From NCBI RefSeq assembly GCF_023206395.1, contig NZ_CP066149.1, positions 248,001-312,000 of the forward strand: DNA of 64,000 nucleotides, read 5' to 3'. Under the pieces are notes generated by a model, which was not told where the DNA came from, did no database searches, and saw nothing but the letters and a program-made list of their open reading frames with translations. This document shows positions 17,695-26,148 of this stretch, piece by piece; position 1 is the first letter of the stretch; each line of letters begins with the position of its first letter. The position numbers and the translations under genes are program-made. Origin of the DNA: Vibrio sp. ED004 (GTDB lineage: Bacteria; Pseudomonadota; Gammaproteobacteria; Enterobacterales; Vibrionaceae).

Positions 17695-18087
17695 TTAGAT
17701 AGCTTTGTAGATAACCTTGTTACCTGCTAGCTGCTCTTTCGCTACTAGGTTTTCTTCAAAAAGTTTTTTCAATGCGCCTGTTGCCCATGAAGCTGCTTTC
17801 GCGTCTTCTTGACCAGCTTCTAGGCCGATACCTTTAGGGTTAATGCCTTCAGCATTGCTAACAACGATGTCTAGAACTTGTTGTTGCTTAGGAGTCAGTG
17901 CTACTGCAACTTCTTTAGTTGCTGCTACTGTTTTCTCTACCGCTGGTTTTGCTGCTACAGTTTTTTCTGCTACAACTTTCTCTGCGACAGGCTTCGCTTT
18001 TTTCGGCGTTGCCACTGCTTTAACTACAGCCGCTTTAGTGCGTTTCTGCAGTTTAGCCTGCACCTTACGCTTATGAGCAAGTCTCAT
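17695..18087 (-). CDS. Histone H1-like Lys/Ala-rich protein with C-terminal winged-helix-like domain
   Basis: 130 residues in two parts. Residues 1-60 are very basic and repetitive in Lys, Ala and Val, with K-P/V-A-E-K-T-V-A-A repeats (VAEKVVAEKTVAAKPAVEKT), like bacterial H1-type nucleoid proteins. Residues 65-130 (LTPKQQQVLDIVVSNAEGINPKGI ... ALKKLFEENLVAKEQLAGNKVIYKAI) look like a small MarR-like winged helix with a final beta hairpin. It is probably a DNA-binding protein, and similar small proteins occur in Vibrio. I know of no experimental role. The repeats make its length likely to vary between strains. Confidence 0.75.
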   Translation of the reverse strand: MRLAHKRKVQAKLQKRTKAAVVKAVATPKKAKPVAEKVVAEKTVAAKPAVEKTVAATKEVAVALTPKQQQVLDIVVSNAEGINPKGIGLEAGQEDAKAASWATGALKKLFEENLVAKEQLAGNKVIYKAI

Positions 18088-18307
18088 TGAATATTTCTCC
18101 AGTTCACTGCTCTTTTCGCAGTGGTGAAAATTTGAAGCGCGATTTATACCAAAAAACAGGAGCTATTTGTAGAGTGAAGCGTCGAAAGTCGACGAAAAAT
18201 ACCGATATTGTCTACTAGCGTCTATTATTTAAACATCGACTTATCAATTCAGGGTCATATACACTGGTTATCCATCCAGACAAAAATATGAAAACTTGGT
18301 GTTGCCT

Positions 18308-19108
18308 ATGGACACTCGTCATCTTACTAATTTCTCTTTGCCTTCATTCACTCGCTCGTACCGTATCCTAGCTGTTATTTTGGGCTTCATTTGCTTAATC
18401 GTTGCACTCTACAGCGACAACCCAAAGTTACTGATCGTTGGTGCTTTTTGCAGTATTACCCTTCTGGGAACCGGCTATTATTTGATGCTGCGCAGCCGAG
18501 TGATGTTCACGCTGACTCCGACTCATTTTCAGCAGCATTTCTATAAAGGCGGTTGGGTTTTGAAATGGAGCAACATCCAAAAAATTGGCCTTTGCACTTA
18601 CGAACAAGATGGTTGGCATCAACCTCTGCCGTGGGTCGGAATTAAGGTCAAAGACTACTCACCCTACCTCGATTCAATCTGCCCTAAGATCACCTGTGAA
18701 TTGTTGCTCAGCCAACGTGCACTTTTGTACTTGGGAGCGAAACAAGCAGGTAAAGAGTCGAACTTTGAAGACATGGTTTTAGACTCATCGCACTACCACA
18801 CGCGTTGTACCGAAAACGGCTGTGTTGAATTAAGCCAATATAAAGAAGCAAAGAATATCGACGACGTGAGTTTCAGCGCCCAACAAACACAAATGGATGC
18901 CGATTCACACGATGAAGCAAATAATCAAAACGCGGTGATCAAAGACTATTCAGGGTTACAGGCGATGCTTGCCAACAGAATGAAGTACCAAAGAGGCTTC
19001 CACGGTTATGACATTTTCATATCAACCCATGATTTGAATATTAGTGGAGAAGAGTTTGTTGGTCTGGCTCGACGCTACTTGGCGGCTGCCGAGCACCTTG
19101 CTGATTAA
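18308..19108 (+). CDS. DUF2982 family membrane-anchored protein
   Basis: 266 residues. Two hydrophobic helices near the N-terminus (about 20-37 and 44-65) are followed by a soluble domain with LRSRVMFTLTPTHFQQHFYKGGWVLKWSNIQKIG, characteristic of the DUF2982 family found in Vibrio and relatives. The function is unknown. I prefer ATG 18308 to the upstream TTG 18296. It is flanked by convergent transcription on the right (shared terminator 19145-19178). Confidence 0.75.
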   Translation: MDTRHLTNFSLPSFTRSYRILAVILGFICLIVALYSDNPKLLIVGAFCSITLLGTGYYLMLRSRVMFTLTPTHFQQHFYKGGWVLKWSNIQKIGLCTYEQDGWHQPLPWVGIKVKDYSPYLDSICPKITCELLLSQRALLYLGAKQAGKESNFEDMVLDSSHYHTRCTENGCVELSQYKEAKNIDDVSFSAQQTQMDADSHDEANNQNAVIKDYSGLQAMLANRMKYQRGFHGYDIFISTHDLNISGEEFVGLARRYLAAAEHLAD

Positions 19109-19144
19109 AATCAAACCGGTTTGAAAACAAACTCGCACCCAATA

Positions 19145-19178
19145 AAAAAGCTTAGCTTTCATAAGAAAAGCTAAGCTT
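19145..19178. terminator. Bidirectional terminator between DUF2982 gene and ycbL
   Basis: AAGCTTAGCTTTC/GAAAAGCTAAGCTT stem with A-run before and T-rich sequence after. It serves both converging genes. Confidence 0.8.
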
Positions 19179-19211
19179 CATTTTCAATCGTTTTAGTTTT
19201 CAATAACAGGC

Positions 19212-19865
19212 TTAGTAGAGAGGCATTTCATCTGCGACGAACGGGTTTGATGCACGCTCACGGCCGAATGTCGATTCTGGACCATGACCCGGAACAAATG
19301 TTACGTCACTGCCTAGTGGCCAAAGCTTAGTCTTGATTGAAGCGATAAGTGTGTTGAAATCACCTTGAGGAAAGTCAGTTCGGCCAATTGCGCCATTGAA
19401 CAACACATCACCCACGAACGCTAGACGTGCTTGTTCGCTGAACAGTACAACGTGACCTGGAGTATGGCCCGGCGTATGAATCACATCGATAACTTGATTA
19501 CCAAAAGTAATTTTATCGCCCTCTTCTAACCAAGTGTTTGGCTCAAACGCTTTACACAGTGGGAACCCAAACATCTGGCTCTGGTTTTCTAAACCTTGCA
19601 GCCAGAAGTTGTCTGCCTTATGTGGGCCAACAATCTCAACGTTCAACATCTCTGCAAGTGGCACCGTGCCACCAACATGATCTAAGTGACCATGAGTCAG
19701 CACCAAGTTCACAACCTTAACACCCAACTCTTCGATAATTGCGGCTAGCTGTTGGATGTCGCCACCTGGATCGACAACGATGCCTTCCATGGTTTCATCA
19801 CACCACACAATCGAGCAGTTTTGAGCGAAAGAGGTAACAGGTACAACTTGATACTTAAGAGACAT
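19212..19865 (-). CDS. ycbL: Metallo-beta-lactamase-fold hydrolase, YcbL (glyoxalase II-like)
   Basis: About 217 residues. Metal ligands are visible in LVLTHGHLDHVGG (THxHxDH, about 59-70), the HTPGHTPGH region (about 135) and FVPGHGPEST (about 193), with the bridging Asp in FVGDVLFNGAIGRTD. YcbL-type enzymes hydrolyse glyoxalase-like thioesters; the physiological substrate is uncertain. Start ATG 19865 has AAGG seven bases upstream. The gene follows ycbK and ldtD in the same order as in enterobacteria. Confidence 0.88.
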   Translation of the reverse strand: MSLKYQVVPVTSFAQNCSIVWCDETMEGIVVDPGGDIQQLAAIIEELGVKVVNLVLTHGHLDHVGGTVPLAEMLNVEIVGPHKADNFWLQGLENQSQMFGFPLCKAFEPNTWLEEGDKITFGNQVIDVIHTPGHTPGHVVLFSEQARLAFVGDVLFNGAIGRTDFPQGDFNTLIASIKTKLWPLGSDVTFVPGHGPESTFGRERASNPFVADEMPLY

Positions 19866-19965
19866 ATACAAACCTTAGAGGGCAAACTGAAATTTGGGCA
19901 AACTATGACATTGGATGTCTACTTTGACAAGTGCCTACCGTATCGCCCTTCAATTCATCCTAGCT

Positions 19966-20514
19966 CTACCAGCTGCGGACTGGGCCTGTATCGATATGGA
20001 TAAAGTTGCTACGCGCATAATAACCAACACCACCCGCTTTCAGGCTTTTAGCTACGTCTCTCAGCTCTTTTAAATCAACGCCATCGATACGGAAATCGAT
20101 CGCTTTGCCTAGCATGTGGTAACTCTTTTTAGCCACACCGCTCGAGTTAGAGCGAAGGGCTTCATTGGTTGCCGGAGAACGATAACCAGAGATGACCTGG
20201 ACTTCTTTTTGGATACCTAAGATATTCTGAATCTGAGTAATCTGATCGAACAGGTTCTTATCCATAGGGTGAATTTCATTGCGACGGAAATCGCGGCATA
20301 GTTTGCTCAGACGTGCCATCTCGTCACCAACGTAGTTAGTACCATCAAAATAACAAGTCTCTAATCGTTCACCAGTGTGAAGATTATTCATGCTAATCGT
20401 TCTTGGTTGATCAGGGTATGAAGCAAAAGCGATAGAAGGAGTAAGTGAGGCGACAACAGCAGTACCACCAGCGTAAGTCAGAAACTGACGGCGTGAAAAT
20501 AAACTTTGAGACAT
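19966..20514 (-). CDS. ycbK: YcbK-like DUF882/peptidase M15-type protein with Tat signal
   Basis: About 182 residues. The N-terminus SRRQFLTYAGGTAVVAS is a twin-arginine signal. The mature domain shows the M15 zinc-site pattern: SYHMLGKAIDF (His and Asp) and FIHIDTGPVRSW (His). M15-type enzymes cleave peptidoglycan peptides; some YcbK proteins act as L,D-endopeptidases (MepK in E. coli). I start at ATG 20514 so that the Tat motif is at the N-terminus. It lies between ldtD and ycbL, a conserved cell-wall cluster. Confidence 0.87.
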   Translation of the reverse strand: MSQSLFSRRQFLTYAGGTAVVASLTPSIAFASYPDQPRTISMNNLHTGERLETCYFDGTNYVGDEMARLSKLCRDFRRNEIHPMDKNLFDQITQIQNILGIQKEVQVISGYRSPATNEALRSNSSGVAKKSYHMLGKAIDFRIDGVDLKELRDVAKSLKAGGVGYYARSNFIHIDTGPVRSW

Positions 20515-20711
20515 ACAGCAAAAAACCAATTAGATCGAACGAAAAATGCACGATACATAATGGAATTTGCTGCGTCAACGTACAAAAACCGCGCAAAACG
20601 TTAGTATTTGTAACCTTTGCACGGTTAGTTATTGATAGTCATTATAATTTTATCAATAGAAGCTTGGTTGTCATTTTTTGGTCAAGATCACCTTTATTGG
20701 TCGTAGTTTGA

Positions 20712-22250
20712 TCAACCGCCCTCTTTGTCATATTGGTAGATGTCACCACGGTACTGGATGCCTCCTTCTTCAAACAACACGGTTTGATAGATGATGTGCA
20801 CAGGGATTCGTTTCTTAAGTCGAACCTTGGTGTTCGGAGCAAGGTCACCATTTTGCTTCGGTACTTTTCTTACCTTAGTGGCAAACAACAACTCAGCCAG
20901 TTCTTCTGCATGCTCAACGCGTATGCAACCTGAGCTATATGCACGGAAATCGTCATTAAACAGGCCTTTACTTGGTGTATCGTGGAGATAAATCGCACGC
21001 TTATTAGGCGTATTGAACTTGTACAATCCAAGTGCGTTGCGCGACCCTGCCTGCTGACGCATTCGATATGGGAAAGAATTGAAGTTGATGGTCTGCCAAT
21101 CGATCTCAGTTGTGTCGACGGTTTCCATTGAACGCCAACCATCGATCACTTGGAAATTGTGTGTTTCAAGGTAGCTTTCGTCGGCTTTGACCTTAGGTAG
21201 GATGTCTTTTACCATGATTTTCCATGGCACGTTCCAAGTCGGGTTTAAGATGACTGAATCTAGATTTATCTCTAAAAGCGGCGTTTTTCTCGACTTTCTT
21301 CCGACCACAACTTTCGACTCAAACACCTCTTCGCCATCTTCCCAATACTTCATGTCAAAGCTAGGTACGTTAACGACAATGAGAGAGTCTCGGTCTGTTG
21401 GCCACAAGCGAACGCGTTCAGCATTCAGAGCTAAAGACTTCAACCGATCATCAAAACTCGTATTGATCCATTTGATCGTGTCTGGCCCAATGATCCCATC
21501 ATCTGTAAGACCGTGCATTCGTTGGAAAGATTTAATCGCCGTTTTCAAATCTCGATCGAACTCCGGGAAATCGACCGCTATCATCGAGGTATCAACGCCG
21601 ACGAGTGCAATACGCTCAACCAGAGTCGTTTTGTCTGAGAGCGTGTCTCCAAAGCGTTTCAAGCCCTTCTGTCGGTATCGTTCGATATTGAGTTCAGAGG
21701 CGGTTTCCAACACGGAATAGGTTGCCTTGAATTGGTCAAAGTCCCCCACAGGAGGCGCGTAAGATAACACCATCTCCAATAAGTAATCATTGGCGACGCT
21801 GCTTTTCAGTCTCATCAGAATATGCGGAGAAGGCGGTGGCAACTTAGAGTGCAGCTTACCCGAGAAGTACCACTCTTTGCCGGCCAGTGGCGCATTTTCA
21901 ACGTAGCTGAGGTAGTAGATAAAGGTATCTGTTAATAATATGTCTAACTCTTGCCATTGGCGGCGAGATTGATACTGGCGGATTTGCTTAATTTGTCGTT
22001 CGAAAAGCGGTGCCATTTGCGCTTGTTCTAACAGCGACAGTTGGAATTCAAACGCTTTAACAAGTTCAGGAGAATCCCAAAGGATAGGAAGAGAAGAGTC
22101 TTGATAAATACTCTGGGTGAGCTCTGGATAAATCAGCATAAAAGAGAGTTCTGAATCAGCCGGAATGAAACGGCTCTCGTCAGAACTCGTATAGCTCCAT
22201 GCATGCACAGAAACTAACACCAATAATCCGCAGAAGTATTTCGCTAACAT
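20712..22250 (-). CDS. ldtD: L,D-transpeptidase, YcbB/LdtD type
   Basis: About 512 residues: signal peptide (LAKYFCGLLVLVSVHAWS), an N-terminal scaffold, a peptidoglycan-binding repeat (FQRMHGLTDDGIIGPDTIKWIN, about 245-265), then a YkuD catalytic domain with catalytic motif YLHDTPSK...SSGCIRVEH (Cys about 435). It makes 3-3 cross-links in peptidoglycan or attaches lipoprotein. Start ATG 22250 has GGAG at the right distance. It is shorter than E. coli LdtD (615 residues), mainly at the N-terminus. A 180-base gap separates it from ycbK. Confidence 0.88.
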   Translation of the reverse strand: MLAKYFCGLLVLVSVHAWSYTSSDESRFIPADSELSFMLIYPELTQSIYQDSSLPILWDSPELVKAFEFQLSLLEQAQMAPLFERQIKQIRQYQSRRQWQELDILLTDTFIYYLSYVENAPLAGKEWYFSGKLHSKLPPPSPHILMRLKSSVANDYLLEMVLSYAPPVGDFDQFKATYSVLETASELNIERYRQKGLKRFGDTLSDKTTLVERIALVGVDTSMIAVDFPEFDRDLKTAIKSFQRMHGLTDDGIIGPDTIKWINTSFDDRLKSLALNAERVRLWPTDRDSLIVVNVPSFDMKYWEDGEEVFESKVVVGRKSRKTPLLEINLDSVILNPTWNVPWKIMVKDILPKVKADESYLETHNFQVIDGWRSMETVDTTEIDWQTINFNSFPYRMRQQAGSRNALGLYKFNTPNKRAIYLHDTPSKGLFNDDFRAYSSGCIRVEHAEELAELLFATKVRKVPKQNGDLAPNTKVRLKKRIPVHIIYQTVLFEEGGIQYRGDIYQYDKEGG

Positions 22251-22331
22251 GCTTAACTCCGTCACCAGTAATCCCATAAGTATGGCAAAGAAATGGGAGT
22301 AAGCATGTTATTTTTTAAGGGATTTTATGAA

Positions 22332-23429
22332 TCAGATTGCACTCCAATGATTATCCCACTGGACGGATGATTGCTGGCTTGATTTCTCATAAGGCTTGCG
22401 TTGGCTGACCACACCGCCCGCTCCAGAACTGAGTCTAAACTCACCATCAAGTAGCACAGCACCAGAAGCATCGGATAGCGCAGACAGTTCCACTAACTCT
22501 TTCGTCTCTTTAGACCAGATACCGTAGCAATTGCCTCGTGGTGAGGTAGCAATAATCCAATCATCTGACGCCGCAATACTTGCGATATAGTGATTAAACC
22601 TTGCCCACTGTTCAGGCTCTGCGTTCAGAGATTCAAACTGTCCGCCTTTAGTGTGCATCGCCAACAGCGAAGGATACTCATCCGGTTCACCGCGATATTG
22701 CTGACCACAAAGCACGGTTTCAGCGCCATCATGAGCTAAATGTCGAATGCTTAGCTTCTTGTCTAGCAATTCAACCTGATCAAGCAGCACGCCTTCGGGA
22801 GAGACATAACTCAAGCTCGGTTGCATTGAATCTAAGTTTTTTGGTGTTCTGCCATCTGTATGAACACCACCAACGCCAATCGCAAGATTACCATCAGGCA
22901 TAATGATCACTTCATGTGGGCCGATACCGAAACCAGTGAACTCTTCGACTTTACGATACCCTTGCGCGACATCGTACACACCGATCACACCTTGGCTGGT
23001 GTCCGTTTTTCCTTCGGTCGCATACAGTAACTTGCCATCTAACGAATAAACGCCATGACCATAGAAATGGCGGTTGTTACCTTTCACCACCATTTTGATC
23101 TGCTGACCGTTTTTGTAATCAAACACCATAAAATAGTCACCAGGGCGACGGGCAAACACCACTGCATGTGATGATGTTGGGCAAATAGCAACGCCATGAC
23201 CACGAGCAGGAATCGGCAACTGACTCAATGGCATACCAAATTCGTCAGCCACAACTGCAGAGTATTGACCACGACCGTTAAGCGCACAACCAATCAGCTG
23301 AGGGGCATTAGATGTACTTAAATCACCAGAGCGACTCGCACACCCAAACGGAAGTACTGGAACAGCTGCACAACCCAGTGCAGCTTTGAGTAACGTTCTT
23401 CGTGTAGTATCAGTCACCATCGGTAGCAT
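22332..23429 (-). CDS. DUF1513 beta-propeller-like exported protein of the imelysin operon
   Basis: 365 residues. The N-terminus TRRTLLKAALGCAAVPVLPFGCAS combines a twin-arginine motif with a lipobox-like LPFGC. The rest is beta-rich with repeated strand patterns (YSAVVADEFG, GHGVAICPTS, YGHGVYSLDGKLLYATEG, GPHEVIIMPDGNLAIGVGG), as expected for the DUF1513 family. It overlaps the end of the upstream imelysin gene by 20 bases and is the last gene of the operon. DUF1513 genes commonly accompany imelysins in iron-regulated operons. The biochemical role is unknown. Confidence 0.85.
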   Translation of the reverse strand: MLPMVTDTTRRTLLKAALGCAAVPVLPFGCASRSGDLSTSNAPQLIGCALNGRGQYSAVVADEFGMPLSQLPIPARGHGVAICPTSSHAVVFARRPGDYFMVFDYKNGQQIKMVVKGNNRHFYGHGVYSLDGKLLYATEGKTDTSQGVIGVYDVAQGYRKVEEFTGFGIGPHEVIIMPDGNLAIGVGGVHTDGRTPKNLDSMQPSLSYVSPEGVLLDQVELLDKKLSIRHLAHDGAETVLCGQQYRGEPDEYPSLLAMHTKGGQFESLNAEPEQWARFNHYIASIAASDDWIIATSPRGNCYGIWSKETKELVELSALSDASGAVLLDGEFRLSSGAGGVVSQRKPYEKSSQQSSVQWDNHWSAI

Positions 23430-24471
23430 TGAATCCTATTACCACGCCAAGCTCTATCGCCACTTCTTCATGAATCAGATACTTCAAACGTTCGAGTTTG
23501 TTGTATTGCGTCAGCACATCGCGGTAACCCTCTTTGCTCTGCAGTAGAGTAAACAAGCTAGAATCGGTCGGCCAAGTATCTAACGTTAGTGTGAACTGAG
23601 CAGCAACACGATCGGCAAGGTCATTTAAGCCCTTCTCTCTCAATAAACCATCAAGACCATTGCCATCGGCTAGGTACAGTTTCTCTAGCGTTGCTACGTT
23701 AGCTTTCAACTGAGTCATTGAGGTTTGAGCACGCCATGATTCTGAGAAGTAAGGGCGAGGATGACCAATTTTTGCCATTGGTCGACTCAGCTTATTCATG
23801 CTGTAATCAAGTTGATTAGTCAGTAAAGCGATGTATTCAGATTCCCAACGCATCTCGTCTAGCGCTAACCAAGGGTTAACCTGCCAAGCCTCTGCAATAG
23901 AGGCCGATTTCATTGCCAAGTTTTGTGCGATAGCTTGTGATGATAGACATCCTAGCGCTTTGTCTTGAAGTAGTGGCGATTGCCCGTCATAAAGCGACCA
24001 TTCCAACGCGCCTAGCCCTTGAACAGTCACACTTTGTTGCGCAATCTCATCTTGAGACCAAGTTTTATCCTGCTGCGTGAGCTGGCGCATTTTTAGGCCG
24101 GTAGTGTTCTTTTTGTCTGGCCAGAATTGAACATTCCAGCTCTCTTCAAGTGCGGCTGTAGGGCCTCTTTCTTGGCCTTGCAGTGCCATCCAACTGTTCA
24201 TAGTGAGCTGCCACTGATTTTTCAAAGCGTCTAACTCAACATCATTGGTTTGGCAGTAGCCCTGCATCAAGATTTCTAGCTCATTAGCTTGCTCGGCAAA
24301 TAGGATTGCAGAATCAAACTCCTGCTGATAAACACTGCGACTAATATGACTCGTTGTGTCTGCTTGATAAGACACCCCGTTAACCTCAGATGAAGCGGCT
24401 TGCTCACCCGATGATTGACAGCCTGCTATGACTAATACCGATAAAGGCATTAACAAAAATTTATGTGTCAT
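23410..24471 (-). CDS. Imelysin-family lipoprotein, atypical (no His in the GxHxxE motif)
   Basis: 353 residues. It begins with a lipoprotein signal (LLMPLSVLVIAGC, Cys about 18). The body is all-helical, with imelysin features such as WQLTMNSWMALQG, DKKNTTG and the motif position VQGLGALEWSLYD. In classical imelysins this motif is GxHxxE, proposed to bind metal; here the His is replaced by Gly. It sits between the DUF1111 and DUF1513 genes in the operon behind the Fur-like box. The family is thought to take part in iron uptake; the altered motif suggests a different metal site or a structural role. Confidence 0.85.
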   Translation of the reverse strand: MTHKFLLMPLSVLVIAGCQSSGEQAASSEVNGVSYQADTTSHISRSVYQQEFDSAILFAEQANELEILMQGYCQTNDVELDALKNQWQLTMNSWMALQGQERGPTAALEESWNVQFWPDKKNTTGLKMRQLTQQDKTWSQDEIAQQSVTVQGLGALEWSLYDGQSPLLQDKALGCLSSQAIAQNLAMKSASIAEAWQVNPWLALDEMRWESEYIALLTNQLDYSMNKLSRPMAKIGHPRPYFSESWRAQTSMTQLKANVATLEKLYLADGNGLDGLLREKGLNDLADRVAAQFTLTLDTWPTDSSLFTLLQSKEGYRDVLTQYNKLERLKYLIHEEVAIELGVVIGFNATDGD

Positions 24472-24647
24472 GCTGTTACCTTACTTCCTAATTTTTCTTT
24501 TAATTATATGAGTTCATTAAATTCGAAACGACCGCTGACCTCGTATTCCTACAAGTTCAGCGGTAATGTGCTTTTAGCGCACTTATTCTTGGGGTTAGCT
24601 CGCTCTTTAAGTTAACAGAGGAGTCGAAACTCTACATCTCAGCCCGA

Positions 24648-26036
24648 CTACAGCGAATTCAAAAACGCCAGTAGTGCTTCGCGTTCACTGCTACTCAAAG
24701 CTAATACTTTTTGTTTTGCCATTTCTGCTTCACCACCATGCCAAAGTACGGCCTCCATAACGTTTCTTGCACGACCGTCATGCAGTAAGAACGTATGACC
24801 ATTCACTTCTTTGGTATAGCCTAATCCCCACAATGGCGTGGTTCGCCACTCGCGTCCATTCGCTAGATACTCTGGGCGATTGTCGGCTAAGCCTTCACCC
24901 ATATCGTGCAGTAACATATCGGTATATGGGCTGATTAGCTGTTTAGACAACGCAGGTAAGCCTTCACGTTCTGCTGTGCGAATTTCAGCTTGGTGGCAAC
25001 TTTGGCAACCAATCTCTTTGAACAGTTTTTTACCTTGAACAACCCCTGGGTTATCGACATTACGACGAATAGGTACCGCGAGATGCTGCGAATAGAACTC
25101 AACAAAATCTAAAATGTTGTCGCTAACTTCTGGTTCACCACCATTAGGGAAGTCATCACAGGTTGATTGCGCTGATGTACAGTTTTCATTCGGGAACAAG
25201 CTACTTGTTAAGCCCAAATCACCGTTAAACGCTGCCGCATTTTGCTGCATTAGGTTTGGCTGCCCCGCTTTCCAACCGAAACGACCCAATGCCATTTTGT
25301 TTGTTCGAACATCAAGAACGTAATTGGCTTTGCCTGATACACCTTGGTTGTCCGCTGCTTGTTGCTTCGCGAAACCAAGAATCGTTTCTTGCGGAATACT
25401 TTCGAGCAAACCAAGACCGATCATTGGTGGCGCAACACGAGCTGAAAATTCAGTTTTAGGGTGCATCTCACCGAAAGCGAGTTCCGTGATTTTTAAAGTA
25501 GGTTTACGCAGAGTAACAACCGTGCCGTCTTTGAATTCAACAGGAACATCGGTGTAGCTGATGTTCACTTTACCCTCTGGCTTAACACCTTGAAGTGCGA
25601 AATCTTGTAGCTGACCGCCGTAAGTTGGTTCAGGAATGCCGCCATCTCGAATGAATGCCTGTCTTTGTTCTGGCGTTTCAGCCGGAATACTCAAACGAAC
25701 CAACATGGATACTGCGTTCTCATCGCCTTTTTCTGGCGCGTGGCCACGACCATCTTTGATGTGGCAATTTTGACAGCCGTTGGTGTTAAACAGTGGTCCT
25801 AATCCATCACGAGCATCAGTTGATGACGGTGCTGGAACCCAAGGGTTTCTAAAAAAGCTGTTACCCACGCTGAAATCTAAGCGTTTGCTCATTGGCAGAT
25901 TGGCTGCGGGAAGAGAAAAAGCGTTTGCTCCCTCTTTCTTCACGGTCGTTTTGCCACCAGAGTAGGTTTCATGGGCGTGTAATGGAGATGCGAAAAACAG
26001 TGCGGTTAATAGTGAGGCTGAGAGATACGACTTCAT
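24648..26036 (-). CDS. DUF1111 di-haem cytochrome (thiol oxidoreductase-like)
   Basis: About 462 residues. Start ATG 26036 gives a clean signal peptide (SYLSASLLTALFFASPLHAHE) and has AAGG upstream. Two CXXCH haem-attachment motifs are visible: NGCQNCHIKDGRGH (about 90) and GCQSCHQAEI (about 350). The layout resembles MauG/CcpA-type di-haem proteins, and the family is DUF1111. It is periplasmic. Its place between two imelysin genes behind a Fur-like box suggests redox handling of iron or haem during uptake (inference). The c-haem would need the Ccm machinery. Confidence 0.88.
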   Translation of the reverse strand: MKSYLSASLLTALFFASPLHAHETYSGGKTTVKKEGANAFSLPAANLPMSKRLDFSVGNSFFRNPWVPAPSSTDARDGLGPLFNTNGCQNCHIKDGRGHAPEKGDENAVSMLVRLSIPAETPEQRQAFIRDGGIPEPTYGGQLQDFALQGVKPEGKVNISYTDVPVEFKDGTVVTLRKPTLKITELAFGEMHPKTEFSARVAPPMIGLGLLESIPQETILGFAKQQAADNQGVSGKANYVLDVRTNKMALGRFGWKAGQPNLMQQNAAAFNGDLGLTSSLFPNENCTSAQSTCDDFPNGGEPEVSDNILDFVEFYSQHLAVPIRRNVDNPGVVQGKKLFKEIGCQSCHQAEIRTAEREGLPALSKQLISPYTDMLLHDMGEGLADNRPEYLANGREWRTTPLWGLGYTKEVNGHTFLLHDGRARNVMEAVLWHGGEAEMAKQKVLALSSSEREALLAFLNSL

Positions 26037-26103
26037 ACATTGCCTTGCTGTGTTTTTGATTTTAGTTTTTATTTGGAAGTGACTTTCTTGAATAGCAAAC
26101 AAT

Positions 26104-26126
26104 TAAGGGCTCAATGAGAGCCCTTA
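26104..26126 (-). terminator. Hairpin between the first imelysin gene and the DUF1111 gene
   Basis: TAAGGGCTC/GAGCCCTTA stem without a T-run. More likely an attenuator or RNA-stabilising hairpin within the operon than a full terminator. Confidence 0.5.
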
Positions 26127-26148
26127 CATTGGTTTTCGGCTCGGGTTC

